Position numbers and translations under genes: made by a program
The notes under the pieces: generated by a model
Database searches by the model: none
The model's input: the letters and a program-made list of their open reading frames with translations, nothing else
Told to the model about the DNA's origin: nothing
Shown: in pieces, positions 32,775 through 46,120 of the stretch
How the letters are laid out: each line of letters begins with the position of its first letter
Numbering within the stretch: position 1 is the stretch's first letter
Assembly (NCBI GenBank): GCA_028023455.1
Contig: JAQFVV010012672.1
Coordinates: forward strand, 122,001 to 186,000
Origin: Epiperipatus broadwayi
Lineage: Eukaryota; Onychophora; Udeonychophora; Euonychophora; Peripatidae
Length of the DNA stretch: 64,000 bases
Direction of reading: 5' to 3'

Positions 32775-35229
32775 TGTAACCAGTTGGGTTACATGGCACA
32801 CAGCAACATAGTCGTGTATGTACATATATATAAAATAAAGTAAATGTAGAAATTAACAGACAGAAATTTTTGTAGATATTTTCTAGATTTTACTGCAGTT
32901 TAAATAAACCAAGCATAAAGTATTTGTATTATTAAAAATATAAGTTAAAAAGTTTAATCATATATTATTGTAGGACAATTTAAATAATGTTCTTAAATTA
33001 CATGCTCATACATGTAGGTATGTGTTTATATATTATTGAGTGTCAAATAGGACATGTAAATTTTAATCATTTTTTGACAATTCAAATATATTCATTGTAT
33101 TCTAATGTATTGCATATCTGTGCAAATTATATATATGTGCCCATTAAAAGAAACATCGTAAACCATAGAAATAATTTGAATTGTGTATAGTAATTTTGTA
33201 AATAATAACAAATTTTTTTATTGTATGTTAATCAGAATGATTCTAATTGTAGAGCCATATTCTAGAGACCTTAATATTTTTTTATTGTTATTAACCTTTT
33301 CATAATTCAAAATACCTCTTGGCCGAGTGATTTGCAGTTCTAAACTTTTGATTATTCAATTACAGAATCAGCATTAAAAATATATTCGTCTTTTAATATT
33401 ATATTCATTTGTAAAAAGCAAATTAATAATTTGTCAGATTATGAAAGTGAACAAAATAATAATATTTTTATAAAGCGCAGTCAATATTGAAATAAATGAG
33501 AGAGTGCAAAGCTCTCAAGCACTTATGACTACAACCAGCCAATCAAATCTTAAGCACTGGGACAGAGAATTTTAATAAGAAAAGAGCAGTTCCACTCTCT
33601 TCTTTACTTGTCTTAATATATATCCAAGCGCTGTATGTTTATAATTTGATTTCAGTTAATTAAGTGTGATGATATTTAAGATTCACGCTTTCAAATATAA
33701 GTACTTTGGACTGGCTTGGATATATATTAAGACAAGTAAAGAAGAGAGTGGAACCGCTCTTTTCTTATTAAAATTCTCTGTCCCAGTGCTTAAGATTTGA
33801 TTGGCTGAAAGTGAACAAAAGTTTTTTCAAAAATAGTTTTCTATTTATAATTATAAAAATATTCTATAGTGGTGAACCTGAAAAGAATATTCATAATCTA
33901 TTAGAAAATTCTCCATATGTTATTGATTTCTTTTTCAATTTACATTCGTCTAAAAGTAAAGAATTTTTACTAAAATCTTAACTATTTTCTTTAAATAATT
34001 ATATTTTCAGCATATTTTATCAAAATAATTTATAATATGTATAAAAATACTGTAAAACATTCATTTTCATTTTGAAAATCAAAACAGAATTTGGAGCAGT
34101 AAAAATTGTTGACAAGTGCTTCCTTTTCTTCAAAGTGAGAAACAACCAATCAGTGTCTTTAAAAGTCCACCTCCCATTCTTAAAACTTTAAATTTAAATA
34201 TTATTGATTTTTTTATTTGTAAAATAATTCTAGAGAGGGAAGCATCTTACAGTATATTTTAAGCTGTAAAATGAACATAAAAATTACCAGTTTTTTTTAA
34301 CCGATTCAATTAAAATTGAACCTGACAGTAAAAGAGTTAATAAACTTATATTCAATTGTTAAAATTGTATTCCATCATCTCTTGGTCACCATAACAGTAC
34401 TTGAGCTTGTGTTCTTCTGGGCTAGATTTGTGTATAATGGCTAATATATAAATGGGGAAGTACATTAGTGCTTTTGGCCATCCAGTGATGATTCAGTCAA
34501 TCATCATCCAAGTTGGTGCATAAGATTATACTCCTTAAGGTCATGCACTATATTTTATTTAGTTTAACCTGTCGGAAATTAAGTAATAGTTGACTAGTAT
34601 AATATTGGTACTAAATAGCCGGAGCATTGATGATGATCATCATGTTTAATATTCCAGCATTATTGTTTAGATTTTTCTGGTTTTGTATTCTCGTGGATTA
34701 GCACTTTAGTGGTACATCCAAATTAATGTTTAAATAATTGCCCAAGCTGGCAATGGCTCAATAAGTAGCCTGGTCTATAGAAAACCCATTTTCAATCCAG
34801 CCACAAGATGGACTGTTGATTTATTGACTTGATGAAGTTTGATTAATGGATCATTCATGATGATGAATGTTTCTTTTGATTCTTACTAGTACTTACTTTT
34901 ACCTATTGTAATGCTGATGGATTTATAATTATAGTTGTTCTAAGGAGATAACAAATCTCTTCTAATCTGAGTAGCTGGCTGATCTCTCACAGAGATCTCT
35001 TGATTGTACATGCTTTCTCTTGGATTATATAACATTTCTTATATATTTTTTGATATACATTACTTTAATATCAATTTATTTTTAGTTAATATCCTTACTT
35101 TAATATCTTAAATAATAAACTTCTTGTAAATTGTATATTTTGTGTACTTGGGGTTGATGGTGAGTTGCCATGACCCCAGGTTCACCAATGATTGTCATTC
35201 ATCTTTTCCCTGATACCCCATTCCATTAC
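32775..35229 (+). repeat. LTR-like dispersed repeat, copy 1, split by an insertion
   Basis: Starts TGTAACCAGTTGGGTTACAT and ends CCCCATTCCATTACA, so it has TGTAA...TTACA ends as LTRs do. It matches 43055-44330 almost throughout (for example GCAGTTTAAATAAACC, TTGTAGAGCCATATTCTAGA, TCATCTCTTGGTCACCATAA, ATTAGTGCTTTTGG). A 1042-bp insertion at 33295-34336 interrupts it. Just after its end, 35231-35300 holds two strings of the form AATGGCT...AACWGAGGC resembling a decayed primer-binding site. It is probably an LTR of about 1.4 kb from a dead LTR retrotransposon, but no gag or pol was found. Confidence 0.5.
33295..34336. mobile_element. TTAA-flanked insertion with internal 94-bp inverted repeat
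   Basis: Flanked by TTAA at 33291-33294 and 34337-34340. The related repeat at 43.05-44.33 kb has a single TTAA at the matching place (about 43472-43475), so this is a true insertion with an empty-site control. The ends are CCTTTTCATAAT and (reverse strand) CTCTTTTACTGT, a weak terminal inverted repeat. TTAA duplication is typical of piggyBac-type elements. Inside, 33536-33629 and 33714-33807 are inverted copies about 94 bp long, sharing AGAAAAGAGC and TTAATATATATCCAAGC. No transposase frame. Confidence 0.72.
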
Positions 35230-36040
35230 AAATGGCTACTAACTGAGGCCCAATGATGATCATACTGTAGCAATCATTATAAATGGCTGCCCAACAAGGC
35301 TGATGATGATCACATATTGGTATTCACTTCAAAATTATCAACTTGATTTCAAATCACAATTGAGAAAGAAAACAATTATGCATTTTATGCAGAATTAATT
35401 TTAAAAATTACTGTGAAATAGATGACAAGAGCATTGATGATGATTATAAAATAATAGTTTTTATGTATGTTTAAAGAAGTTCCTGCTTAGAGTTAAATAG
35501 AAAATCAGTGATTTTGGAGATTGGATTGGATGTTTGATTGTTGAAGTTTGTTTAGCTGTGTTTTCAGATTTAGTGATGGATGGAGGATTATGTCATATTT
35601 TCATGCAATTCCATGGGGTGTTCTATCTCTGCTATTTGCTCCAACCCATTTTTTTTACATTTTATATTGTTAATCACAGCAGTTAACATAGTCCTGTCAT
35701 GATTTCAGCCTCTAAGTCTCCAATGAGAAGGAGCAAGGCATAGCTTATATTTTTCAGCCCATAAAGCTCAAAGAATCAGGGCATAATTTTGTATTTTCCA
35801 GCCACTCCTTGGGAGAGGGCTTTGCAAAGATGTTTGTATTATCTGGTGTTCATGGTGCATTGTGTAATTAAGTCCAGTGGCTGAATACTTTATCTATCTC
35901 AAAATTGCAGATCACTATTCATTCTGTTAACTGTGAGATCTGTAAAAAAATTGATGAGTACATAGTTTCAGGTATGAACTTTCTTTTGATTATGCATGCA
36001 TATTATGTAAAATATTGTAAATAAGTGTTTCATTTCTGTT
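35230..36040. other. Possible internal remnant of an LTR element
   Basis: Follows the LTR-like repeat. Apart from the two primer-site-like strings at its start, no coding similarity was recognised. Confidence 0.3.
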
Positions 36041-36047
36041 TTCCTTT

Positions 36048-36110
36048 TTCCTCAGTGGGGGTTACATGGCACATAGCAATATAGTTGTGTGTGCATATAT
36101 ATATATATTG
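36048..36110 (+). repeat. Fragment of the LTR-like repeat start
   Basis: GGGGTTACATGGCACATAGC matches the beginning of the repeat at 32775 (GGGTTACATGGCACACAGC) and leads into the same AT microsatellite, then diverges. Confidence 0.5.
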
Positions 36111-36659
36111 AAGCTGGAAATATAGTACATATTTCTGCTTCACCTAGTGCCAATGTCATCAGCACTAGTCTGGGTTTGAACCCAATCTTATATTAACTGA
36201 CACCCATCTCATAATAGGTGGAAGTATATTTTTAATATTATAATCTTTTATATTTCATTCATTTTATTTTATAATTAAAACTAACCTTTTTATGATAGTT
36301 TATTTATTTTGTATTTGTAAAAAATGTATATTGTGTTTATTTTGTTAAATCGAATTGAACCCTGGATATCTATAAAATGTTACAAATATTTTAAATTCTT
36401 TTATTAAAATTCATTTTTCTTCAATTAATCAGTTGGTAACATTTTATATTTATCTTTTAATCAATGTACGTTAGAGAGTCAATTATTTCAACAATGTAAT
36501 ATTTGTAAGAAATGTTTTGTAAATTTCTGCTTAAGTTTATGTCAAATATGTTTGAAAGTCATTGTACCAAATTCCTAAAATTTTTCTGAATAAAATCTAC
36601 ATTCTTGTTAATCTAAACCTTAATTAAATAGATTTTGTTAGTATAATGACTGATAAACT

Positions 36660-37110
36660 TAATATGCTTGTTGTTGTTTTTTAATTAGCAAATCAACCCT
36701 TGAGGCATGTTCATCCAAAGCAGGCACCAACCTCAGAGAAACAGAGCGATTGCAATTGGCAGTTGTCACTGTAGATTCAATCCTATAGATAAAGATATAG
36801 AATATATAAATAGTGGAAAATTTGATAAGAATTAATTTTTTTGTTGAGGTTCACTGAAGAGTGTAGTTTAGGTTCAGTACATCGTGATTACAGAATGACT
36901 GGCTAAAAGATCGACCATTGCTTTCCGGAGCTCTGTCTCACCAGCTCATCCATGTTTTCCAGTGCTTTAAACATCTAGCCAGAGACTGTCTGTGTCGAGG
37001 AAGTCTGAAATGATCTGACTGTTTTAACTGCTTGTTTCAAGCCATGGAATGCCTACTGATTGATTCTGAGGTAACATCCAATTCACCGCAAGCCATTGAT
37101 TCCATTTTAC
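36660..37110 (+). pseudogene. Possible retrotransposon gag zinc-knuckle scrap
   Basis: Around 36950-37040 one frame reads FQCFKHLARDCLCRG, a stop, then SDCFNCLFQAMECL. The spacing resembles the CCHC knuckles of retrotransposon Gag (C-x2-C-x4-H-x4-C), though the first Cys and the Gly-His are not as expected. The sequence here is less AT-rich than its surroundings. The call is tentative. Confidence 0.28.
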
Positions 37111-37219
37111 TTGTTTTCCAAATCAATGTTAATTTATATTATCTATATTTGTTTATACAACTTAGTTTTAAAATGCGTTGTTTAAATTTATTAAATTTAA
37201 AATATCAATTCTTATAAAA

Positions 37220-39140
37220 TCTTACATTATTTTGATGCGGCAAACTTAAATTAAATTTTGTTGGTTTATTTATAATATTTGACTTACTGAAATTGCCAAG
37301 TACAAAACTCGATGAAAAACTAAGTTTAAATCCCCTTCCTCTTATTTTCTCCAGTTAAAAATTATTACAGGAGATTTACTTCCCGTAAATTAATTAATAG
37401 AAAGCTCATTTAGTTTTGTACATCATATATAAATTTATTTGAATGATTGAAATTATTTTAAAAGTATCTTACTATTACCTCCAATTTAAAATAGCCCTGT
37501 AATTATTTCTGAAAGAATAAATAATTTTAGTGAATCAATTAAGTAAAATTTATCATAGAATTTTATCAGTCTATATTTCATATATATATTTTATTTGTCA
37601 GAAAAATATTAAAGTTATGATTTACAATTTATTAGTTTGATATTCAATGCCCATCAATGTTAATTAAAAACAGTCTTATTTTGTAATCTTTGATAAACTA
37701 TTTAAGAATTTATTAATAAATGAAGTATTTGTGAAGTGTGGAAAACAATTTATATTTTAGTTAATTCTTTATATATATATATATATATGATTCATTTAGT
37801 AAAGGCCTAAGGTTTCTGGGACTTTCCATTATGGCAGGGAGATAGTTTAATTAGAAATTAAGTTATTAATTTTGTTAGTGATACACTATCTATCTATATA
37901 TATATTTATAAGGCATTAATGTTTTTATAGCTACAACCATTCATTTATTATTTTGCTTTGCTACTTACTCATCAGGACATTCGGAAATTTGACTGACCAG
38001 TCCAACCTTTTACTCTCCCTCAAAGTAGACATAGTTCATACCAAGGGATCCATTTTCAGGCATTGTATTTAAGATGTGTATGGGAAGTCCAGCACATCAA
38101 AATATTTTATTATTATTCAGAGATATGTTTTGGGTGGAGGGCCAGCATTTCTCATCATCTAGTTGCATTTACTAGGAATTTCCTTTAGCAAAGCCAGCCA
38201 GAGGTTCATAACAGACCTCATTTATTTTTGTTGTAATCTATAATAGCATACTGCCTTCTTCATCATTTTATATCTTTATTTAGCAAACCTGAAAGGCTCT
38301 CTGCTGTGATGGCACGTCCTTCACAAACCAATTTCATTAATTAATTAAATCTGACTGTATAAGTGTCAATTATTTATTTAAGAACTATTTTGCTTCCCAC
38401 ACTCATTATATACAAATGATTTTAAATGTATTAGTGTTTTAAATGCCCATCTTTCATGTCTAATATATATATATATATAACAGATTTATTTGTAATATCT
38501 TTAAGAGGGCTAATAATATTTTATTGCTGATTGGTTTTGGCCGACCAATTAACAAACTTTTACATTGTTTTTCAAAGCCACATCAAAACGAATTAAATAA
38601 AAATAACCAAGTTGTATAAACAAAGACTACTTATTTTGTACTAAATTCCTTAATAAATTCCTATAATATTGTTATTCTAAATAAGCTTAGTTTGTCATCA
38701 CTCCCAATCTCTAAGGTTAATTACTCTATTTGTTTATAATATTTCTTTGATGTAAATTCACTTCTTTGTAATGTTGCCATCAAGAATTATCATTATGACG
38801 GTTCAAACCATTAGTAATCGACATCCAATCATATCTGTACCATTCTGCAATTATCAGAATCCATTAAATCATTGATTTTTCATATAAACCCTTTATTATT
38901 TTGAGTCTCTATGTGAACCATGACCTCCATCTGGGATGGAATGGAACCAAGCACTGCTAGTATCATCACAAATGTTATCCATTAGTCAGAGAGGCGATAG
39001 TTTAGGCAAATAGGTTAGGATTCATCCTTGTCCTGACATATGTATCTTGTGCATGGTTGGATTCAAGTCACTTTTGCTTGGATTATTGGTCTTGTTGAAT
39101 GAATACACGATTTTGACCGGCACAGAGGCTGCATTTTTTT
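37220..39140. other. Intergenic DNA with microsatellites, nothing recognised
   Basis: AT-rich, with (TA)n at about 37770-37787 and 38463-38478. No coding signal. Confidence 0.35.
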
Positions 39141-39148
39141 TCTGAGTT

Positions 39149-39166
39149 TGGTGCCCAACATGGGGC
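39149..39166 (+). promoter_or_regulatory. Decayed primer-binding site of an LTR retrotransposon
   Basis: TGGTGCCCAACATGGGGC differs at two places from the classic tRNA-Lys primer-binding site (TGGCGCCCAACGTGGGGC). Both changes are C-to-T or G-to-A at CpG, as expected from methylation decay. An LTR should end just upstream and a leader follow; neither border is clear. The short open frame on the other strand here (39255-39022) is probably chance. Confidence 0.45.
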
Positions 39167-39169
39167 TTA

Positions 39170-41055
39170 GAGAGTGGGTTTGAATTCAGGCTGGTCCCTG
39201 ACCTAAATCTTGGGCTTGACTGGGTTTGAAGTACATTTTGTGAGTTCCAGCTCATGTTAGATGGATAAACATGTTTTGACCATTACAATATATATATAAA
39301 GAAAAAGTAGAAATAAACAGACAAAGTTTTGAACATATTTTCTGCATTTCACTTGGAGTAAAAATAATAAATAAAGGATTAAATAACTCAGAAATAAAAT
39401 AAAATTTCATTATAAATTAAAACATTTATAAAGGTCAGTAAATATTAATATTGTATTATATTTGTTCTGATTTTGAAATTAAAAAAAAAACAAGCATGAT
39501 TTATTTTTGAAAATATTTTTATTAATGCTTGTGTACATTTCTATTACCTATTTTTTAAAATCTTTGAAAAGATTTCCAAATGTAGCTTTTTAATTCAAAG
39601 TGCTTCTGGAGGGATTAAAATTGTTTCCAGTCAGGAGAGATAAGAAAAAAACAGTTTTAAGTTTGTTTTTATGACCTCAAGAATAAAAAGAATTAGATTA
39701 AAAACAGTCTGCAATGTGTTTTTATTACCTCAGATTATTCTATAAAAGGGCTGATAAAAAATATCAGTTCAGTTTGGCTTGTAGTTTTCGTAAGAACTAG
39801 CCAGAAGAGTCTGGTATTATGTCCTGGCTAAATATATTTTGTAAGAGCTGGCCAGAAAGCTTGGCTAATAATATTTTTGAAAAGCAAAATAGCTAACTGC
39901 AGAATTAGCTAGCAGAGTTGGACAGGGCTTCCATAAAGATGTAGCTGAAGTGAAAATAGAAGGAAGCAGTTGCTCTACAATTTAATGGTGGAGTTTGAAT
40001 TCATATGGAAGAAAATGACCCCTTCTTTGTCTTGAAATTCATAGCTACAAATCTAGACAAGACAGTTTGCTAACCTGAAGCTCATCAAGCCCTATTCAGA
40101 AGGGACAATGTCAACCATACCTGAATTATTCTTTTCCTGATGTGACTGTAAACAAATCTCACTTAGACCACCAAGCTTACCAAGAAGAAGCTTGAAGAAT
40201 TGGTATACGTATGCTGCTGTTTATCTATACATACAGTGAACTATAGATAAATGTGTTGCATGTATATACAGTGAGTTATTTTAATATTCTTTGATCTGAA
40301 ATGACATTTTAAAAATTAGAGATTTATAAAATGATTTGTTTTCATTTACTAAAAAAAAGAGACATTTTAAAAGTGAAACAAACACATGTAATTTTGCATG
40401 AATTAAAATAAACTTTTTTTTAATGTTTACCTAATTAATCTTGAGGATGATCTGTCAAGAAAGGAACTTTCATAAATTGTTCAAAAAAATTGGACTTTAT
40501 TTCTGTTTAAATAGAAGAAAAGACAGTGTAATCAATAAAGATAGAATTTGATAACTAATTTTAAATTATATCTATAGTTTATTGATACACATGTGTATGT
40601 ATGAATTTAATGTATTTTAACCAAGGAATTAACTATGAAAAATATATTATTGTAACAAATTAAAATAGGTAAATTGTCAGTCTGTGAATACACACATATA
40701 TATTAAATCTTGTCCTATAAAAAGAAAAATTAGTTTTTGCTATTATCAAATATAAGAGAAAATGAAATTCACTTATATAATTAATCAATTGTATTGTACA
40801 TAAGTGGGCCGATTATATATATATATATATATCCATTAGAAACCAGTAACCACCTAAACATACCAATATACATAGTAATCAATATATGTGTGTTGTAAAT
40901 GAATCCATTAAGAGATATTGAAAACCACAATATAAAAAAATTAAATTTTGTTTTTACATTAAACAACATATAGGTAAATTTTAATCATTTATTGTATTTT
41001 ATATAACAATTCAAATATGTTAGGTAAATAAATTAATATATCCCACTGATATATA
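39170..41055. other. Diverged pieces of the LTR-like repeat, otherwise unrecognised
   Basis: The stretch at about 39290-39360 (AGAAATAAACAGACA, ATATTTTCT) resembles 32835-32890, and 40855-41030 shares GAATCCATTAAGAGATATTG-like text with 43310. No coding signal. A (TA)n run lies at 40814-40833. Confidence 0.35.
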
Positions 41056-41060
41056 TATAT

Positions 41061-43046
41061 TGTAACGGTCACACATGCTGTTACATTCTAATAAATAAAA
41101 TTAAAAATAAAAAGTTCGCAAATAAAAATTTGTTTTTAAAATTGAAAATTAAAAGTCATCTAAACTCGTATATATATAAAATCACACAAATTGAAAATTA
41201 TTAAAAGAAAACTTTATTAAAGAAAAAAAAAGTATTTTAAAACTAAATTTTCAGAAAAAAAAACTTTAAAGATTTAAAGATAAAAATATATCTTTAAAAA
41301 TGTATATAAATTAATTAATGTTATTGTGTAAAATGGAAATGATTATTTTCAATTAGTTAAAGTAAACTAGCCCTTGGGCATCTCAAAATTTATAAGTAAA
41401 GGTCATATAGGAGAGAAAAAACAATAGAAACAGAATAGCCAATAAAAGAAATCCCTCAGGAAACGGACCTCAGCGAAAGGATCATCATCATCATGTCATA
41501 ATGTTGAGTTAATCCACAAATTTAATATAAAAATGGGAAATAAAATATGAGGTGTGTTATATGTGTTAGTGCAGGGAGAGTTGCAGGAGAAGGGATTGAA
41601 AAGACACTTTTAATCCCTTCAGTTTTTCCAAAAGAAGAAATGAAATATTGTCTCCCTATATTGTGGGTCACAGGACATCAGGGCCCAGCAATAAAATACC
41701 AGCTACAATAAAGGACCAATCGCTAACTGCATACTGATCTCCTCAGGACTTCATGGGAATTAACACCTTCCAAATTACAAGCAACTAGAAAATACAGACT
41801 TTTTAAAACAGTAAGAACTCTAACTAATGAACTTTAATTCTAAAAAAACTTTTCCAGTATTTTAAAACCATAAGAACTTTAGATAATTCATGAACATTAA
41901 GTATAAAACTTTCCCAGTATTTAAATTGTAGCAATAGAAATTCCTATCTGACCAAACTAAATTATTTATTAATAATTATTTTTATTGAATGTATTTTTTT
42001 AAAAAATTATTTCCATTAATTTATTTTTTCTGTTTTTTTAAGTGTTTATTATGATTTTTTTTTTCTGTTAAGCTAAACTTTTAATTAAATCATGTTAAAT
42101 TTAAGTCGGGCATGAATGGTTGCATAGATTCATAAAGTTAGGTTAGTTTAAGGGAGGGTAAATCTTAGGTTATTTGTTTTGCAGTTAGATTGGGTCAATG
42201 GATTGGATGTATTGGTATAATTAGTAAATGTAGCATGAATGTCCACTACATGTAGGATCACATTATACACTGCACTTGGGAGAAATAAGCCTATTTTTTA
42301 TTGACCATCAGAGACAGACGGTATTCCCTGCTCCATGGATCACCACTTTTGCCTATGGAATGGGATCGTAAGTCAGCAAAAAGGACTGAAATCCCTTCCT
42401 ATGGAGTTTTGTTTTTTTATTGTTCTTCTTGCCAGACAGACGTAACATTCCTGTACTGGACGAGAGACAATTTCTTCTCATAATCATGCTGTTCAGGTGT
42501 GCATTCCTGACAGTATGGTATTGTGCTGTCGTATTCATGCTGCATTGAATACATCGATATATCAGATAGATTGCTGTTAGTTTGACTGCAAACTTTTGGC
42601 CTAGGGTTAAATAAGGGATATAGAATATTTTCTTTTTCGAGTGCAATCTATGTAGACTATCCATACTCGACACTTTAATAAAATATTAATAAATTCATCT
42701 GTGTGAATTTCTAAAATAAAAAGTTAAAATGTAAATTAAATTCTAAAGTAAAAGTTATACTAAAATAATTCTAAATTTTATGTATGTGCAAAATAAATGT
42801 TTCTGTGTATTGTTAATCTGGCAGTGGCTTATTCTTATTTTTTATAATCTTTCTTTAAAATATAAAGTATACCTTATCTCTGCTGTTCCGCGAGCTAGTG
42901 ACTGGGGCTAACGGTCTATAATAAAATAAAATTGGATTTTAACTTACATATCTGCCTACTATATAAATTTTACAGGTTCCAATAGCCTGGTGGTGCTCTG
43001 TGTGGTAGATGCGGTAAGACTCCAACTTCCAATACACCCCAACCGT
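41061..43046. repeat. Possible solo LTR of about 2 kb
   Basis: Begins TGTAACGGT right after a TA run and ends ACCGTTATA right before another TA run. The termini are inverted (TGTAACGGT / TATAACGGT on the reverse strand), as in many Gypsy LTRs, with the final CA decayed. No coding similarity inside; the short open frames near 42300-42670 have no recognisable domain. The ends are suggestive only. Confidence 0.35.
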
Positions 43047-43054
43047 TATAATAT

Positions 43055-44330
43055 ATATATATGCAGTTTAAATAAACCTAGCATAAAGTACTTGCATTAT
43101 TAAAAATATAAGTTAAAAAGTTTAATCATATATTATTGTGGGACAATTTAAATAATGTTCAGAAATTACATGCACACACATTTATGTGTGCATATATATA
43201 TATATCCTTGTATCAAATAGAACTTATATGTAGATTTTAATCATTTTGACAATTCAAATGTATTTATTGTAAACTAATGTATCGCATGTCTGTGCAAATT
43301 ATATGTGAATCCATTAAGAAATATTGTAAACCATAGTGATAACTTGAATTGTGTATAGTAATTTTGTAAATCACAAATGTGATAAAAAAATTTATTGTAT
43401 GTTAATCAAAATCAGAAAGCTTCTAATTGTAGAGCCATATTCTAGAGATCTTAATATAATTTTTTATAGTTATTAATAAATTTATATTCAATTGTTAAAA
43501 TTGTATTTCATCATCTCTTGGTCACCATAACAGTATGTGAGCTTGTGTTCTTCTGGGCTAGATTCATGTATAACAGTTGATATGTAGGTGGAGATGTACA
43601 TTAGTGCTTTTGGGCATCCAATGATGATCAATAAATCATCATCTTGGTTTTACATAAGATTATATTCTTTAAAGCCCATGCACTACATTTTATTTAGTTT
43701 AGATTGTTAGAAATTAAGTTTATAGTTGGCCAGTACATTAATGGTACTAAGTGGCAAAAAACATTGATGATGATCAACATGTTTTAATATCCCAGCATTA
43801 TTATTTAGATTTTTCTGTTTGTGTATTCTGATGGATTAGAAATTAAGTGGTGCATCCAAATTAATGTTTAAATAATTGTCCCAAACTGGCAATAGCTCCA
43901 TAGTTAGCCTGGTCTACAGAAGACCCATTTCCAATCCAGCCACAAGATGGACTATTGATGTAGTTTGATTGATGGAACATTCATGATGAATGTTTCTTTT
44001 GAGTATTACTACTCATACTTACTTTTTATAATGCTGGTTGATAATTAATTAATTATGCTTTTAGTTGCTCTAAGGAATTAACTGGGCTGATCTAACTGAC
44101 TGATCTCTCAGAAATCTCTCATAATCTCATGCTCTCTTTTGTAATATATAAAAGTGTTTATATATATATATTTGGATATTAACATTACTTAATATCTTTA
44201 ATATCATTCTTTAAATCTCTTACTTTAAAAATTACTTTAATATTAAATTTTAAAAATTTTGTTTATTTGGTTACCATCACCCCACGTTCACTTCTTTATT
44301 ATACCCAATCTACCCCCATCCCATTACAAT
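43055..44330 (+). repeat. LTR-like dispersed repeat, copy 2 (no TTAA insertion)
   Basis: Parallel to 32885-35229 without the 1042-bp insertion. It ends CCCCATCCCATTACA, like copy 1. The 5' 110 bases of copy 1 are missing and replaced by a TA run. This copy provides the empty-site control for the TTAA insertion. Confidence 0.7.
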
Positions 44331-44639
44331 ATACATAAGCATCCAATTTATGCCAAAATAAATTATTAAACTATATTAGATAAATGATTTTGTTATTCAA
44401 ATATTTTTTATCATGGTAAATATTCTTGTTATAACTTAAGCACTATTTTAGTTAAATAAAAACATGTAAACTTTTCTTACTCAATTATATTACCTTGTGT
44501 CCAAAGGTCAATTGAAATTCATTCTATCCATATGATCCTGTGTTTGCTCTAAAAACCAACATGGTCTTCAAATTTATTATATACAAAATACATTTACTGT
44601 TTTTAATTATTTGGAGATTATACCGATAACTATTTATCT

Positions 44640-44735
44640 GAAATTCACATGATCACCATTTCTTATGCTTACACAAGATGTGTTTACACAGAGGCTAAAC
44701 TCTCCATACAGTAGCGCCTCTGTGTTATCTGAAAT
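44640..44735 (-). mobile_element. Fragment of family B end
   Basis: CACATGATCACCATTTCTTA, TTTACACAGAGGC and CTCCATACAGTAGCGCC match the outer part of family B (for example 46128-46205). The inner hammerhead part is missing. A short inverted repeat, ACACAGAGGC with GCGCCTCTGTGT, lies inside. Confidence 0.6.
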
Positions 44736-44739
44736 TCCT

Positions 44740-45820
44740 GTCCTATTAATACATGTATTCATGCATACAGAATTTAATTCCTACCTTATAATAATGATAC
44801 TTTTTTTTACTTAATAGTTTCCATTTTGTATCAATATAACTTTATTTATTAAACTTTAAATATCACTGGATAAGTTAATTTCTATTATTTTCAAATATTT
44901 TTATTACTGTAAACTTTTATTATAACTTCAGAAGGGCATCAATTAAATAAAAATGTATTTTTTTGATTATACTCTTGTGATAAAATATCTATAATTAATC
45001 TATAATATTTTAAAATCTTGCTATTATTAACTTCGTTTATAATGATTCACTCATTACAAAATATTATAGACATCTAATAACAACATGAAGTCCATATGAT
45101 TCTATAATAATTCTCAATGTAGCATGCTTTTTAAATGTAACTGTCTTGTAAATTTTTATCATTTGTTTGGTAAGAAAGATGTGAAATATTTGTTTACCTG
45201 TACTGCTAACAAAGCTTATTATAGTTTTATACTTATATATAATTATCTTAGTATCTTCCAGTGAAGTTCTGTTTCGATAATGCAAAATATTAATTATATA
45301 ACTAATCTTTTATATGTATATGTGTAATATTAGTCACCTAGTGTAAACTTGGAAATACAGAAACTTATTAGATTTACATAAGAGATTATGATTTTGATAA
45401 ACATTGAGTGCTTTATTATAAAGACTCAAACAACTACAAAGCTTTAGATACAAGAATAAATAAATGCAGTGTTTAAAAACTCCACCTTTTAATTGGTCTG
45501 AAAAGCAATCTTTGTGCACTCAACCATATTTTTTATTCCTTTTGTAGTACAAATTCATAACATATCAATATGATCTCCTAAGCAATTAATATAATTTTAC
45601 TAGCATAATTTTAGACAACATATAAGATTATTTTGTTTAAAGTGTAAATTCAAAAGAATATAATTACCATGTAACCTACAGAAAGAGAAGTCAAAATTAA
45701 TTTTTCAAATTATTTAAAATTGGATAACTGTGAGATATGCATTTTTCATCTAATTTAAAATCAAGTATCAATCAAGCTATAGTTAATAATTAGATCAGAA
45801 AGAAAGAATATTTTACTTCG
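44740..45820. other. Intergenic DNA, nothing recognised
   Basis: AT-rich; minus-strand open frames at 45064-45285 and 45334-45519 have no recognisable domain. Confidence 0.35.
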
Positions 45821-46120
45821 TTTTTTGTTTACGTTCATATGTTTATGTAAAACTAGATTTATTAATCATTATTCTTGGATTCTGGATTTACAGTATACTG
45901 ATGATTGTGCTATTTTTGTCAGTTTGATAGACAATTTACAGAATGTATTTAATGTTTTGAATGCAACATCTAAAGACTTTGGTTTATTAATTAATGCTCT
46001 AAGTTCTTTATCAGACAGTGATTAAAAAAATCTTCAGCAACTTTTAGCTTGGGTGGTTATCAACTTAAGAACATAAATTATTCTAAATATCTTAGTAATT
46101 TTATAAATAGAAAATTAAAT

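Noticed and set aside
36120-36165. CTGATGA on the minus strand followed by GAAATATG
   Set aside because: The sequence between the two boxes does not form a stem II and no stem I was found; treated as chance.
39022-39255. Minus-strand open frame of 77 codons
   Set aside because: It overlaps the decayed primer-binding site and leader of an LTR element; the composition is low-complexity Ser/Asn/Lys and no domain is seen.
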